Shown here: positions 31,137-44,262 of the stretch, piece by piece
How the letters are laid out: every line of letters begins with the position of its first letter
Position numbering within the stretch: the first letter of the stretch is position 1
Assembly (NCBI GenBank): GCA_026874595.1
Contig: CM049322.1
Coordinates: forward strand, 5,439,900-5,503,899
Length of the DNA: 64,000 nucleotides
Direction of reading: 5' to 3'
Source: Sipunculus nudus
Taxonomy: Eukaryota; Annelida; Sipuncula; Golfingiida; Sipunculidae
Translations under genes and position numbers: made by a program
The notes under the pieces: generated by a model
What the model saw: the letters and a program-made list of their open reading frames with translations, nothing else
What the model was told of the DNA's origin: nothing
The model's database searches: none

Positions 31137-34100
31137 CATATGAGACTTGTGTATTCTTGCGTACAACAAAGTTCACTTCCAATCTTTTTTTTGTCACCAG
31201 AACCATTTTCCCGCTTGGGCTCAAAGTTTAACGGTGCTTCATACACAGCATCAATTTTATACTTTCCAGAATCAATTCCACTCTACTAACCAGATGTGAA
31301 CTCCTGCAACGGCAAAAAACAGACCCCTCAATAGCGAGAAGCAAGCCCTCTCCCAACAGGATGTTAACTTCTGTTAAAAGCAAAGCAAATGACTGTTCCA
31401 ATATCAACAATTTTTCCATATTAGGTAGAAGTGAACTCCTGCAACGGCAAAAAAGAGACCCCTCAATAGCGAGAAGCAAGCCCTCTACCAACAGGAAGTT
31501 AACTTCTAGTAGGAGCAAATGACTCGTGGTCAAGGACACGATATCGAAACACACTCCTGGATTTCAGTGTAAAACCAATGCTGGTTTCTAGTTTATATTA
31601 TGTTAAAATTTTCTTTTGGGCATGCTCATCATCAAGATTAAAGAGAACAGCAATCCCTCTGTACTGACTGGAAGTTATTTCTTGTACAAGCAAGAGGTAC
31701 AACCTGCCAATAGCACGATTGCAGCTTTCCCCTGACCACACCAACATAAACCCTTCACAGAAACAAGTCTATACTGTACAATCAAGAATAAGACATCTAT
31801 AAAATTAAATTATTCTCTTCAAGGAAACACTCTTTAACCTTTCTAGTCGCAAAATAAACCTCATTCTGATAGTCGTATACATATGAGACTTGTGTATTCT
31901 TGCGTACAACAAAGTTCACTTCCAATCTGTGTTTTGTCACCAGAACCATTTTCCCGCTTGGGCTCAAAGTTTAAAGGTGCTTCATACACAGCATCAATTT
32001 TATACTTTCCAGGATAAATTCCTCTCCACTAGCCAGAAGTAAACTCCTGCAACGGCAAAAAACAGACCCCTCAATACCGAGAAGCCAGCCCTCTCCCAAC
32101 AGGAAGTTAACTTCTGTTAAAAGCAAAGCAAATGACTGTTCCAATATCAACAATCTTTCCATATTAGGTAGAAGTGAACTCCTGCAACGGCAAAAAAACA
32201 GACCCCTCAATAGCGAGAAGCAAGCCCTCTCCCAACAGGAAGTTAACTTCTAGTAGGAGCAAATGACTCGTGGTCAAGGACACTATATCGAAACCACACT
32301 CCTGGATTTCAGTGTAAAACCAATGCTGGTTTCTAGTTTATATTATGTTAAAATTTTCTTTGGGCATGCTCAAAATGTTCACATTGCATGCTCATCATCA
32401 AGATTAAAGAGAACACAAATCCCTCTGTACTGACTGGAAGTTAATTCTTGTACAAGCAAGAGGTAAATTCTGCCAATAGCAAGATTGCAGTTTTCTCCTG
32501 ACCACACCAACAGAAACAAGTCTATACTGTACAATCAAGAATAAGACATCTATAAAATTAAATTATTCTCTTTAAGGAAACACTCTTTAACCTTTCTAGT
32601 CGCAAAATAAACCTCATTCTGATAGTCGTATACATATGAGACTTGTGTATTCTTGCGTACAACAAAGTTCACTTCCAATCTGTGTTTTGTCACCAGAACC
32701 ATTTTCCCGCTTGGGCTCCAAGTTTAACGATGCTTCATACACAGCATCAATTTTATACTTTCCAGGATCAATTCCTCTCTACTAGTCAGAAGTGAACTCC
32801 TGCAACGGCAAAAAACAGACCCCTCAATAGCGAGAAGCCAGCCCTCTCCCAACAGGAAGTTAACCTCTGTTAAAAGCAAAGCAAATGACTGTTCCAATAT
32901 CAACAATTTTTCCATATTAGGTAGAAGTGAACTCCTGCAACGGCAAAAAACAGACCCCTCAAAAGGGAGAAGCAAGCCCTCTACCAACAGGAAGTTAACT
33001 TCTAGTAAGAGCAAATGATTCGTGGTCAAGGACACTATATCGAAACCACACTCCTGGATTTCAGTGTAAAACCAATGCTGGTTTCTAGTTTATATTATGT
33101 TAAAATTATCTTTGGGAATGCTCATCATCAAAATTAAAGAGAACAGCAATCCCTCTGTACTGACTGGAAGTTATTTATTGTACAAGCAAGAGGTACATCC
33201 TGCCAATAGCAAGATTGCAGCTTTCTCCTGACCACACCAACAGAAACAAGTCTATACTCTACAATCAAGAATAAGATATCTATAAAACTAAATTATTCTC
33301 TTCAAGAAAACACTGTTTATCCTTTCTAGTCGCAAAATAAACCTCATCCTGATAGTCGTATACATATGGGACTTGTGTATTCTTGCGTACAACAAAGTTA
33401 ACTTCCAATCTTTTTTTTGTCACCAGAACCATTTTCCCGCTTGGGCTCAAAGTTTAACGGTGCTTCATACACAGCATCAATTTTATACTTTCCAGAATCA
33501 ATTCCACTCTACTAACCAGATGTGAACTCCTGCAACGGCAAAAAACAGACCCCTCAATAGCGAGAAGCAAGCCCTCTCCCAACAGGATGTTAACTTCTGT
33601 TAAAAGCAAAGCAAATGACTGTTCCAATATCAACAATTTTTCCATATTAGGTAGAAGTGAACTCCTGCAACGGCAAAAAACAGACCCCTCAATAGCGAGA
33701 AGCAAGCCCTCTACCAACAGGAAGTTAACTTCTATTAGGAGCAAATGACTCGTGGTCAAGGACACTATATCGAAACACACTCCTGGATTTCAGTGTAAAA
33801 CCAATGCTGGTTTCTAGTTTATATTATGTTAAAATTTTCTTTTGGGCATGCTCATCATCAAGATTAAAGAGAACAGCAATCCCTCTGTACTGACTGGAAG
33901 TTATTTCTTGTACAAGCAAGAGGTACAACCTGCCAATAGCACGATTGCAGCTTTCCCCTGACCACACCAACATAAACCCTTCACAGAAACAAGTCTATAC
34001 TGTACAATCAAGAATAAGACATCTATAAAATTAAATTATTCTCTTCAAGGAAACACTCTTTAACCTTTCTAGTCGCAAAATAAACCTCATTCTGATAGTC

Positions 34101-35391
34101 GTATACATATGAGACTTGTGTATTCTTGCGTACAACAAAGTTCACTTCCAATCTGTGTTTTGTCACCAGAACCATTTTCCCGCTTGGGCTCAAAGTTTAA
34201 CGATGCTTCATACACAGCATCAATTTTATACTTTCCAGGATCAATTCCTCTCTACTAGTCAGAAGTGAACTCCTGCAACGGCAAAAAACAAACCCCTCAA
34301 TAGCGAGAAGCCAGACCTCTCCCAACAGGAAGTTAACCTCTGTTAAAAGCAAAGCAAATGACTGTTCCAATATCAACAATTTTTCCATATTAGGTAGAAG
34401 TGAACTCCTGCAACGGCAAAAAACAGACCCCTCAAAAGCAAGAAGCAAGCCCTCTTCCAACAGGAAGTTAACTTCTAGTACGAGCAAATGACTCGTGGTC
34501 AAGGACACTATATCGAAACACACTCCTGGATTTCAGTGTAAAACCAATGCTGGTTTCTAGTTTATATTATGTTAAAATTTTCTTTGGGCATGCTCATCAT
34601 CAAAATTAAAGAGAACAGCAATCCCTCTGTACTGACTGGAAGTTATTTATTGTACAAGCAAGAGGTACATCCTGCCAATAGCAAGATTGCAGCTTTCTCC
34701 TGACCACACCAACAGAAACAAGTCTATACTCTACAATCAAGAATAAGATATCTATAAAACTAAATTATTCTCTTCAAGAAAACACTGTTTATCCTTTCTA
34801 GTCGCAAAATAAACCTCATCCTGATAGTCGTATACATATGAGACTTGTGTATTCTTGCGTACAACAAAGTTCACTTCCAATCTTTTTTTTGTCACCAGAA
34901 CCATTTTCCCGCTTGGGCTCAAAGTTTAACGGTGCTTCATACACAGCATCAATTTTATACTTTCCAGAATCAATTCCACTCTACTAACCAGATGTGAACT
35001 CCTGCAACGGCAAAAAACAGACCCCTCAATAGCGAGAAGCAAGCCCTCTCCCAACAGGATGTTAACTTCTGTTAAAAGCAAAGCAAATGACTGTTCCAAT
35101 ATCAACAATTTTTCCATATTAGGTAGAAGTGAACTCCTGCAACGGCAAAAAAGAGACCCCTCAATAGCGAGAAGCAAGCCCTCTACCAACAGGAAGTTAA
35201 CTTCTAGTAGGAGCAAATGACTCGTGGTCAAGGACACGATATCGAAACACACTCCTGGATTTCAGTGTAAAACCAATGCTGGTTTCTAGTTTATAGTATG
35301 TTAAAATTTTCTTTGGGCATGCTCAAAATGTTCACATTGCATGCTCATCATCAAAATTAAAGAGAACAGCAATCCCTCTGTACTGACTGGA

Positions 35392-36907
35392 AGTTATTTC
35401 ATGTACAAGCAAGAGGTATATCCTGCCAATAGCAAGATTGCAGCTTTCTCCTGACCACACCAACAGAAACAAGTCTATACTCTAGAATCAAGAATAAGAT
35501 ATTTATAAAACTAAACTATTCTCTTCAAGGAAACACTGTTTAACCCTTCTAGTCGCAAAATAAACCTCATCCTGATAGTCGTATACATATGAGACTTGTG
35601 TATTCTTGCGTACAACAAAGTTCCCTTCCAATCTTTTTTTTGTCACCAGAACCATCTCCCGCTTGGGCTCAAACTTTAACGTTGCTTCATACACAGCATC
35701 AATTTTATACTTTCCAGGATCAATTCCTCTCTACTAACCAGAAGTGAACTCCTGCAACGGCAAAAAACAGACCCCTCAATAGCGAGAAGCCAGCCCTCTC
35801 CCAACAGGAAGTTAACTTCTGTTAAAAGCAAAGCAAATGACTGTTCCAATATCAACAATTTTTCCATATTAGGTAGAAGTGAACTCCTGCAACGGCAAAA
35901 AACAGACCCCTCATTGGCGAGAAGCAAGCCCTCTACCAACAGGAAGTTAACTTCTAGTAGGAGCAAATGACTCGTGGTCAAGGACACTATATCGAAACCA
36001 CACTCCTGGATTTCAGTGTAAAACCAATGCTGGTTTCTAGTTTATATTATGTTAAAATTTTCTTTGGGCATGCTCAAAATGTTCACATTGCATGCTCATC
36101 ATCAAGATTAAAGAGAACAGCAATCCCTCTGTACTGACTGGAAGTTATTTCTTGTACAAGCAAGAGGTACAACCTGCCAATAGCACGATTGCAGCTTTCC
36201 CCTGACCACACCAACATAAACCCTTCACAGAAACAAGTCTATACTGTACAATCAAAAATAAGACATCTATAAAATTAAATTATTCTCTTCAAGGAAACAC
36301 TCTTTAACCTTTCTAGTCGCAAAATAAACCTCATTCTGATAGTCGTATACATATGAGACTTGTGTATTCTTGCGTACAACAAAGTTCACTTCCAATCTGT
36401 GTTTTGTCACCAGAACCATTTTCCCGCTTAGGCTCAAAGTTTAACGGTGCTTCATACACAGCATCAATTTTATACTTTCCAGGATCAATTCCTCTCTACT
36501 AGCCAGAAGTGAACTCCTGCAACGGCAAAAAACAGACCCCTCTATAGCGAGAAGCCAGCCCTCTCCCAACAGGAAGTTAACTTCTGTTAAAAGCAAAGCA
36601 AATGACTGTTCCAATATCAACAATTTTTCCATATTAGGTAGAAGTGAACTCCTGCAACGGCAAAAAACAGACCCCTCATTGGCGAGAAGCAAGCCCTCTA
36701 CCAACAGGAAGTTAACTTCTAGTAAGAGCAAATGACTCGTGGTCAAGGACACTATATCGAAACCACACTCCTGGATTTCAGTGTAAAACCAATGCTGGTT
36801 TCTAGTTTATATTATGTTAAAATTTTCTTTGGGCATGCTCAAAATGTTCACATTGCATGCTCATCATCAAAATTAAAGAGAACACAAATCCCTCTGTACT
36901 GACTGGA
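35392..36907. repeat. Linking units 50-51 between copy 2 and the middle block
   Basis: Unit 50 (35392-36142, 751 bp) is of the unit 19/21/35/37 type (GTATATCCTGCC, CTCTAGAATC) with a private TTTCATGTACAAG. Unit 51 (36143-36907, 765 bp) starts like unit 17 (13-bp segment, CAAAAATAAGACATC), carries GCTTAGGCTC and a private CCCCTCTATAGCG, and ends like unit 5 (AAAATTAAAGAGAACACAAATCC). It is a mosaic that leads into a partial copy of the copy 1 block. Confidence 0.88.
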
Positions 36908-39900
36908 AGTTAATTCTTGTACAAACAAGAGGTACATCCTGCCAATAGCAAGATTGCAGCTTTCTCCTGACCACACCAACAGAAACAAGTCTATACTTCA
37001 CAATCAAGAATAAGATATCTATAAAACTAAATTATTCTCTTCAAGGACACTGTTAAACCTTTCTAGTCGTAAAATAAACCTCATCCTGATAGTCGTATAC
37101 ATATGAGACTTGTGTATTCTTGCGTACAACAAAGTTCACTTCCAATCTGTGTTTTGTCACCAGAACCATTTTCCCGCTTAGGCTCAAAGTTTAACGGTGC
37201 TTCATACACAGCATCAATTTTATACTTTCCAGGATCAATTCCTCTCTACTAGCCAGAAGTGAACTCCTGCAACGGCAAAAAACAGATCCCTCAATAGCGA
37301 GAAGCAAGCCCTCTACCAACAGGAAGTTAACTTCTAGTAGGAGCAAATGACTCGTGGTCAAGGACACGATATCGAAACACACTCCTGGATTTCAGTGTGA
37401 AACCAATGCTGGTTTCTAGTTTATAGTATGTTAAAATTTTCTTTGGGCATGCTCATCATCAAAATTAAAGAGAACAGCAATCCCTCTGTACTGACTGGAA
37501 GTTATTTCTTGTACAAGCAAGAGGTAAATTGTGCCAATAGCAAGATTGCAGCTTTCTCCTGACCACACCAACAGAAACAAGTCTATACTGTACAATCAAG
37601 AATAAGATATCTATAAAACTAAACTATTCTCTTCAAGGAAACACTGTTTAACCTTTCTAGTCGCAAAATAAACCTCATCCTGATAGTCGTATACATATGA
37701 GACTTGTGTATTCTTGCGTACAACAAAGTTCACTTCCAATCTGTGTTTTGTCACCAGAACCATTTTCCCGCTTAGGCTCAAAGTTTAACGGTGCTTCATA
37801 CACAGCATCAATTTTATACTTTCCAGGATCAATTCCTCTCTACTAGCCAGAAGTGAACTCCTGCAACGGCAAAAAACAGATCCCTCAATAGCGAGAAGCC
37901 AGCCCTCTCCCAATAGGAAGTTAACTTCTGTTAAAAGCAAAGCAAATGAATGTATCAATATCAACAATTTTTCCATATTAGGTAGAAGTGAACTCCTGCA
38001 ACGGCAAAAAACAGACCCCTCAATAGCGAGAAGCAAGCCCTCTACCAACAGGAAGTTAACTTCTAGTAGGAGCAAATGACCCGTGGTCAAGGACATTATA
38101 TCGAAACACACTCCTGGATTTTAGTGTAAAACCAATGCTGGTTTCTAGTTTATATTATGTTAAAATTTTCTCTGGGCATGCTCAAAATGTTCACATTGCA
38201 TGCTCATCATCAAATTTAAAGAGAACAGCAATCCCTCTGTACTGACTGGAAGTTATTTCTTGTACAAGCAAGAGGTACATCCTGCCAATAGCAAGATTGC
38301 AGCTTTCTCCTGACCACACCAACAGAAACAAGTCTATACTTCACAATCAAGAATTAGATATTTATAAAACTAAACTATTCTCTTCAAGGAAACACTGTTT
38401 AACCTTTCTAGTCGCAAAATAAACCTCATCCTGATAGTCGTATACATATGAGACTTGTGTATTCTTGCGTACAACAAAGTTCACTTCCAATCTTTTTTTT
38501 GTCACCAGAACCATTTTCCCGCTTGGGCTCAAAGTTTAACGGTGCTTCATATACAGCATCAATTTTATACTTTCCAGGATCAATTCCTCTCTACTAGCCA
38601 GAAGTGAACTCCTGCAACGGCAAAAAACAGACCCCTCAATAGCGAGAAGCCAGCCCTCTCCCAACAGGAAGTTAACCTCTGTTAAAAGCAAAGCAAATGA
38701 CTGTTCCAATATCAACAATTTTTCCATATTAGGTAGAAGTGAACTCCTGCAACGGCAAAAAACAGTCCCCTCAATAGCGAGAAGCAAGCCCTCTACCAAC
38801 AGGAAGTTAACTTCTAGTAGGAGCAAATGACTCGTGGTCAAGGACACTATATTGAAACACACTCCTGGATTTCAGTGTAAAACTAATGCTGGTTTCTAGT
38901 TTATATTATGATAAAATTTTCTTTGGGCATGCTCAAAATGTTCACATTGCATGCTCATCATCAAATTTAGAGAGAACAGCAATCCCTCTGTACTGACTGG
39001 AAGTTATTTCTTGTACAAGCAAGAGGTACATCCTGCCAATAGCAAGATTGCAGCGTTTTCCTGACCACACCAACAGAAACAAGTCTATACTGTACAATCA
39101 AGAATAAGATATCTATAAAACTCAATTATTCTCTTCAAGGAAACACTGTTTTACCTTTCTAATCGCAAAATAAACCTCATCCTGATAGTCGTATACATAT
39201 GAGACTTGTGTATTCTTGCGTACAACAAAGTTCACTTCCAATCTGTTTTTTTTGTCACCAGAACCATTTTCCCGCTTGGGCTCAAAGTTTAACGGTGCTT
39301 CATACACAGCATCAATTTTATACTTTCCATGATCAATTCCTCTCTACTAGCCAGAATTAAACTCCTGCAACGGCAAAAAACAGACCCCTCAATAGCGAGA
39401 AGCCAGCCCTCTCCCAACAGGAAGTTAACTTCTGTTAAAAGCAAAGCAAATGACTGTTACAATATCAACAATCTTTCCATATTAGGTAGAAGTGAACTCC
39501 TACAACGGCAAAAAAAAGACCCCTCAATAGCGAGAAGCAAGCCCTCTCCCAACAGGAAGTTAACTTCTAGTAGGAGCAAATGACTCGTGGTCAAGGACCC
39601 TATATCGAAACCACACTCCTGGATTTCAGTGTAAAACCAATGCTGGTTTCTAGTTTATATTATGTTAAAATTTTCTTTGGGCATGCTCAAAATGTTCACA
39701 TTGCATGCTCATCATCAAAATTAAAGAGAACACAAATCCCTCTGTACTGACTGGAAGTTAATTCTTGTACAAACAAGAGGTACATCCTGCCAATAGCAAG
39801 ATTGCAGCTTTCTCCTGACCACACCAACAGAAACAAGTCTATACTCTACAATCAAGAATAAGATATCTATAAAACTAAATTATTCTCTTCAAGGAAACAC

Positions 39901-42900
39901 TGTTTAACCTTTCTAGTCGCAAAATAAACCTCATCCTGATAGTCGTATACATATGAGACTTGTGTATTCTTGCGTACAACAAAGTTCACTTCCAATCTGT
40001 GTTTTGTCACCAGAACAATTTTCCCGCTTGGGCTCAAAGTTTAACGGTGCTTCATACACAGCATCAATTTTATACTTTCCAGGATCAATTCCTCTCTACT
40101 AGCCAGAAGTGAACTCCTGCAACGGCAAAAAACAGACCCCTCAATAGCGAGAAGCCAGCCCTCTCCCAACAGGAAGTTAACCTCTGTTAAAAGCAAAGCA
40201 AATGACTGTTCCAATATCAACAATTTTTCCATATTAGGTAGAAGTGAACTCCTGCAACGGCAAAAAACAGACCCCTCAATAGCGAGAAGCAAGCCCTCTA
40301 CCAACAGGAAGTTAACTTCTAGTAGGAGCAAATGACTCGTGGTCAAGGACACTATATCGAAACACACTCCTGGATTTCTGTGTAAAACCAATGCTGGTTT
40401 CTAGTTTATATTGTTAAAATTTTCTTTGGGCATGCTCAAAATGTTTACATTGCATGCTCATCATCAAATTTAAAGAGAACAGCAATCCCTCTGTACTGAC
40501 TGGAAGTTATTTCTTGTACAAGCAAGAGGTACATCCTGCCATTAGCAAGATTGCAGCTTTCTCCTGACCACACCAACAGAAACAAGTCTATACTCTACAA
40601 TCAAGAATAAGATATTTATAAAACTAAACTATTCTCTTCAAGGAAACACTGTATAACCCTTCTAGTCGCAAAATAAACCTTAACCTGATAGTCGTATACA
40701 TATGAGACTTGTGTATTCTTGCGTACAACAAAGTTCACTTCCAATCTTTTTTTTGTCACCAGAACCATCTCCCGCTTGGGCTCAAACTTTAACGGTGCTT
40801 CATACACAGAATCAATTTTATACTTTCCAGGATCAATTCCTCTCTACTAACCAGAAGTGAACTCCTTCAACGGCAAAAAACAGACCCCTCAATAGCGAGA
40901 AGCCAGCCCTCTCCCAACAGGAAGTTAACTTCTGTTAAAAGCAAAGCAAATGACTGTTCCAATATCAACAATTTTTCCATATTAGGTACAAGTGAACTCC
41001 TGCAACGGCAAAAAACAGACCCCTCAATAGCGAGAAGCAAGCCCTCTACCAACAGGAAGTTAACTTCTAGTAAGAGCAAATGACTCGTGGTCAAGGACAC
41101 TATATCGAAACCACACTCCTGGATTTCAGTGTAAAACCAATGCTGGTTTCTAGTTTATATTATGTTAAAATTTTCTTTGGGCATGCTCAAAATGTTCACA
41201 TTGCATGCTCATCATCAAATTTAAAGAGAACAGCAATCCCTCTGTACTGACTGGAAGTTATTTCTTGTACAAGCAAGAGGTACATCCTGCCAATAGCAAG
41301 ATTGCAGCTTTCTCCTGACCACACCAACAGAAACAAGTCTATACTGTACAATCAAGAATAAGATATCTATAAAACTCAATTATTCTCTTCAAGGAAACAC
41401 TGTTTAACCTTTCTAATCGCAAAATAAACCTCATCCTGATAGTCGTATACATATGAGACTTGTGTATTCTTGCGTACAACAAAGTTCACTTCCAATCTGT
41501 TTTTTTTGTCACCAGAACCATTTTCCCGCTTGGGCTCAAAGTTTAACGGTGCTTCATACACAGCATCAATTTTATACTTTCCATGATCAATTCCTCTCTA
41601 CTAGCCAGAATTAAACTCCTGCAACGGCAAAAAACAGACCCCTCAATAGCGAGAAGCCAGCCCTCTCCCAACAGGAAGTTAACTTCTGTTAAAAGCAAAG
41701 CAAATGACTGTTCCAATATCAACAATCTTTCCATATTAGGTAGAAGTGAACTCCTACAACGGCAAAAAAACAGACCCCTCAATAGCGAGAAGCAAGCCCT
41801 CTCCCAACAGGAAGTTAACTTCTAGTAGGAGCAAATGACTCGTGGTCAAGGACCCTATATCGAAACCACACTCCTGGATTTCAGTGTAAAACCAATGCTG
41901 GTTTCTAGTTTATATTATGTTAAAATTTTCTTTGGGCATGCTCAAAATGTTCACATTGCATGCTCATCATCAAAATTAAAGAGAACACAAATCCCTCTGT
42001 ACTGACTGGAAGTTAATTCTTGTACAAACAAGAGGTACATCCTGCCAATAGCAAGATTGCAGCTTTCTCCTGACCACACCAACAGAAACAAGTCTATACT
42101 CTACAATCAAGAATAAGATATCTATAAAACTAAATTATTCTCTTCAAGGAAACACTGTTTAACCTTTCTAGTCGCAAAATAAACCTCATCCTGATAGTCG
42201 TATACATATGAGACTTGTGTATTCTTGCGTACAACAAAGTTCACTTCCAATCTGTGTTTTGTCACCAGAACCATTTTCCCGCTTGGGCTCAAAGTTTAAC
42301 GGTGCTTCATACACAGCATCAATTTTATACTTTCCAGGATCAATTCCTCTCTACTAGCCAGAAGTGAACTCCTGCAACGGCAAAAAACAGACCCCTCAAT
42401 AGCGAGAAGCCAGCCCTCTCCCAACAGGAAGTTAACCTCTGTTAAAAGCAAAGCAAATGACTGTTCCAATATCAACAATTTTTCCATATTAGGTAGAAGT
42501 GAACTCCTGCAACGGCAAAAAACAGACCCCTCAATAGCGAGAAGCAAGCCCTCTCCCAACAGGAAGTTAACTTCTAGTAGGAGCAAATGACTCGTGGTCA
42601 AGGACCCTATATCGAAACCACACTCCTGGATTTCAGTGTAAAACCAATGCTGGTTTCTAGTTTATATTATGTTAAAATTTTCTTTGGGCATGCTCAAAAT
42701 GTTCACATTGCATGCTCATCATCAAAATTAAAGAGAACACAAATCCCTCTGTACTGACTGGAAGTTAATTCTTGTACAAACAAGAGGTACATCCTGCCAA
42801 TAGCAAGATTGCAGCTTTCTCCTGACCACACCAACAGAAACAAGTCTATACTCTACAATCAAGAATAAGATATCTATAAAACTAAATTATTCTCTTCAAG

Positions 42901-44262
42901 GAAACACTGTTTAACCTTTCTAGTCGCAAAATAAACCTCATCCTGATAGTCGTATACATATGAGACTTGTGTATTCTTGCGTACAACAAAGTTCACTTCC
43001 AATCTGTGTTTTGTCACCAGAACCATTTTCCCGCTTGGGCTCAAAGTTTAACGGTGCTTCATACACAGCATCAATTTTATACTTTCCAGGATCAATTCCT
43101 CTCTACTAGCCAGAAGTGAACTCCTGCAACGGCAAAAAACAGACCCCTCAATAGCGAGAAGCCAGCCCTCTCCCAACAGGAAGTTAACCTCTGTTAAAAG
43201 CAAAGCAAATGACTGTTCCAATATCAACAATTTTTCCATATTAGGTAGAAGTGAACTCCTGCAACGGCAAAAAACAGACCCCTCAATAGCGAGAAGCAAG
43301 CCCTCTACCAACAGGAAGTTAACTTCTAGTAGGAGCAAATGACTCGTGGTCAAGGACACTATATCGAAACACACTCCTGGATTTCTGTGTAAAACCAATG
43401 CTGGTTTCTAGTTTATATTGTTAAAATTTTCTTTGGGCATGCTCAAAATGTTCACATTGCATGCTCATCATCAAATTTAAAGAGAACAGCAATCCTTCTG
43501 TACTGACTGGAAGTTATTTCTTGTACAAGCAAGAGGTACATCCTGCCATTAGCAAGATTGCAGCTTTCTCCTGACCACACCAACAGAAACAAGTCTATAC
43601 TCTACAATCAAGAATAAGATATTTATAAAACTAAACTATTCTCTTCAAGGAAACACTGTTTAACCCTTCTAGTCGCAAAATAAACCTTAACCTGATAGTC
43701 GTATACATATGAGACTTGTGTATTCTTGCGTACAACAAAGTTCCCTTCCAATCTTTTTTTTGTCACCAGAACCATCTCCCGCTTGGGCTCAAACTTTAAC
43801 GGTGCTTCATACACAGAATCAATTTTATACTTTCCAGGATCAATTCCTCTCTACTAACCAGAAGTGAACTCCTTCAACGGCAAAAAACAGACCCCTCAAT
43901 AGCGAGAAGCCAGCCCTCTCCCAACAGGAAGTTAACTTCTGTTAAAAGCAAAGCAAATGACTGTTCCAATATCAACAATTTTTCCATATTAGGTAGAAGT
44001 GAACTCCTGCAACGGCAAAAAACAGACCCCTCAATAGCGAGAAGCAAGCCCTCTACCAACAGGAAGTTAACTTCTAGTAAGAGCAAATGACTCGTGGTCA
44101 AGGACACTATATCGAAACCACACTCCTGGATTTCAGTGTAAAACCAATGCTGGTTTCTAGTTTATATTATGTTAAAATTTTCTTTGGGCATGCTCAAAAT
44201 GTTCACATTGCATGCTCATCATCAAATTTAAAGAGAACAGCAATCCCTCTGTACTGACTGGA
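36908..44262. repeat. Partial, rearranged higher-order copy, units 52-61
   Basis: Unit starts are 36908, 37500, 38251, 39002, 39756, 40505, 41256, 42011, 42763 and 43512. Units 52-57 match units 6-11 of copy 1 at an offset of 33342, then 33341. Units 58-61 then repeat the 55-57 types (58 like 55, 59 and 60 like 56, 61 like 57), so the unit 56 type is present three times. Unit 59 has the 5' part of unit 56 and the GACCCTATATCG 3' part of unit 55/58, a unit-internal recombinant. The block ends at the start of copy 3. Confidence 0.9.

Larger units (their letters stand above)
21864..35391. repeat. Higher-order repeat copy 2 tail, units 31-49
   Basis: Unit starts are 21864, 22615, 23231, 23992, 24742, 25493, 26258, 27009, 27774, 28517, 29270, 30000, 30729, 30943, 31673, 32439, 33169, 33899 and 34641. 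The order matches units 70-84 of copy 3 with four changes: unit 32 is one module short; the 24742 dimer is present twice instead of once; unit 41/42 is one unit longer; and a 214-bp insertion lies at unit 43. Together these account for the offset falling from about 28072 to 25746. Collinearity is lost near 35,310, where unit 49 has the 22-bp segment and its partner unit 84 does not. Confidence 0.92.
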
